Part shown: one piece after another, positions 6,266 to 6,421 of the stretch
How positions within the stretch are numbered: position 1 is the stretch's first letter
Layout of the letters: each line of letters opens with the position of its first letter
Origin: Thermoleophilaceae bacterium
GTDB taxonomy: Bacteria; Actinomycetota; Thermoleophilia; Solirubrobacterales; Thermoleophilaceae
Direction of reading: 5' to 3'
Assembly (NCBI GenBank): GCA_013811765.1
Contig: JACCUO010000114.1
Coordinates: forward strand, 1 to 6,421
Length of the DNA stretch: 6,421 nucleotides
Program-made: the position numbers and the translations under genes
Notes under the pieces: model-generated
The model's database searches: none
The model's input: only the letters and a program-made list of their open reading frames with translations
What the model was told of the DNA's origin: nothing

Positions 6266-6267
6266 CC

Positions 6268-6421
6268 ATGGACTCGCTGCCCGAATCGCAGAAGCTCGCG
6301 GCGATCTCGCCAAGGGCCTACGAGCATCCGGCCGACCGGGCCGCGACCGCTGCCCTGCGCTCGATTCCGATGCTCGACACCGTCGTTCGCAAGCTGGTGG
6401 AGCTGCAGTACGAGCGCGCGC
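6268..6421 (+). CDS. N-terminus of a probable M48-type metallopeptidase (3' end outside window)
   Basis: An ATG 2 bp after the antiporter stop opens a frame that runs to the window edge; 51 residues are visible. The start reads MDSLPESQKLAAISPRAYEH and continues with a segment containing PADRAATAALRSIPMLDTVV. The ISPRAYEHPADRAAxxALR pattern resembles the N-terminus of actinobacterial M48-family (HtpX-like) zinc metallopeptidases. The HExxH zinc site, which would decide the matter, lies outside the window. Codon bias is coding-like throughout. There is no Shine-Dalgarno sequence, so translation probably depends on ribosomes finishing the antiporter gene. If it is an M48 peptidase, it may act in protein quality control; the link with Ca2+ transport is by position only. 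Confidence 0.68.
   Translation, partial: MDSLPESQKLAAISPRAYEHPADRAATAALRSIPMLDTVVRKLVELQYERA

Overview
This is a GC-rich window with actinobacterial character. Third codon positions are almost all G or C, and two genes look leaderless, with a TANNNT-like -10 element 7-8 nt before the start codon. The protein style (a medium-chain acyl-CoA dehydrogenase type enzyme, a 3-hydroxyacyl-CoA dehydrogenase, a PadR regulator and a CAX antiporter) suggests a deep actinobacterial lineage such as Thermoleophilia/Solirubrobacterales. That placement is inference from style, not from a marker gene.

Layout. (1) 2-355 (+): the C-terminal end of an unrecognised helical protein that enters from the left edge. 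(2) 356-791: an intergenic stretch with one plausible small ORF (488-712, +) that carries an in-frame Asp-Pro-Pro-Arg repeat, plus a weak hairpin. (3) 792-4573 (all minus): a fatty-acid beta-oxidation cluster, read right to left as acyl-CoA dehydrogenase, PadR-family regulator, 3-hydroxyacyl-CoA dehydrogenase, then a protein joining a second 3HCDH C-terminal domain to an enoyl-CoA hydratase. The last two overlap by 14 bp. (4) 4574-4828: a divergent intergenic region with an 18-bp palindrome of TetR-operator type, a 40-codon open stretch with coding-like composition but no start codon, and a probable leaderless promoter. (5) 4829-6421 (+): a very acidic 108-aa orphan protein, a CAX-type Ca2+/H+ antiporter, and the first 51 codons of a probable M48-type metallopeptidase.

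How the genes fit together. Acyl-CoA dehydrogenase, hydratase and hydroxyacyl-CoA dehydrogenase supply the first three steps of a beta-oxidation turn; no thiolase is in the window. The dehydrogenase and hydratase proteins laid end to end give the order NAD domain, 3HCDH, 3HCDH, hydratase. This is the order of the archaeal fused hydratase/dehydrogenase and differs from bacterial FadB/FadJ, where the hydratase comes first. The likely reading is that the fused enzyme exists here as two translationally coupled subunits. Two control points are visible as palindromes: one over the ribosome-binding site and start of padR (probable autoregulation), and one upstream of the acyl-CoA dehydrogenase (probably read by a TetR-type regulator encoded elsewhere).

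Most of the window is ordinary core metabolism and transport. The parts worth a second look are the split bifunctional enzyme, the two palindromic operators, the start-less coding-like stretch at 4680-4799, and the small ORF at 488-712.
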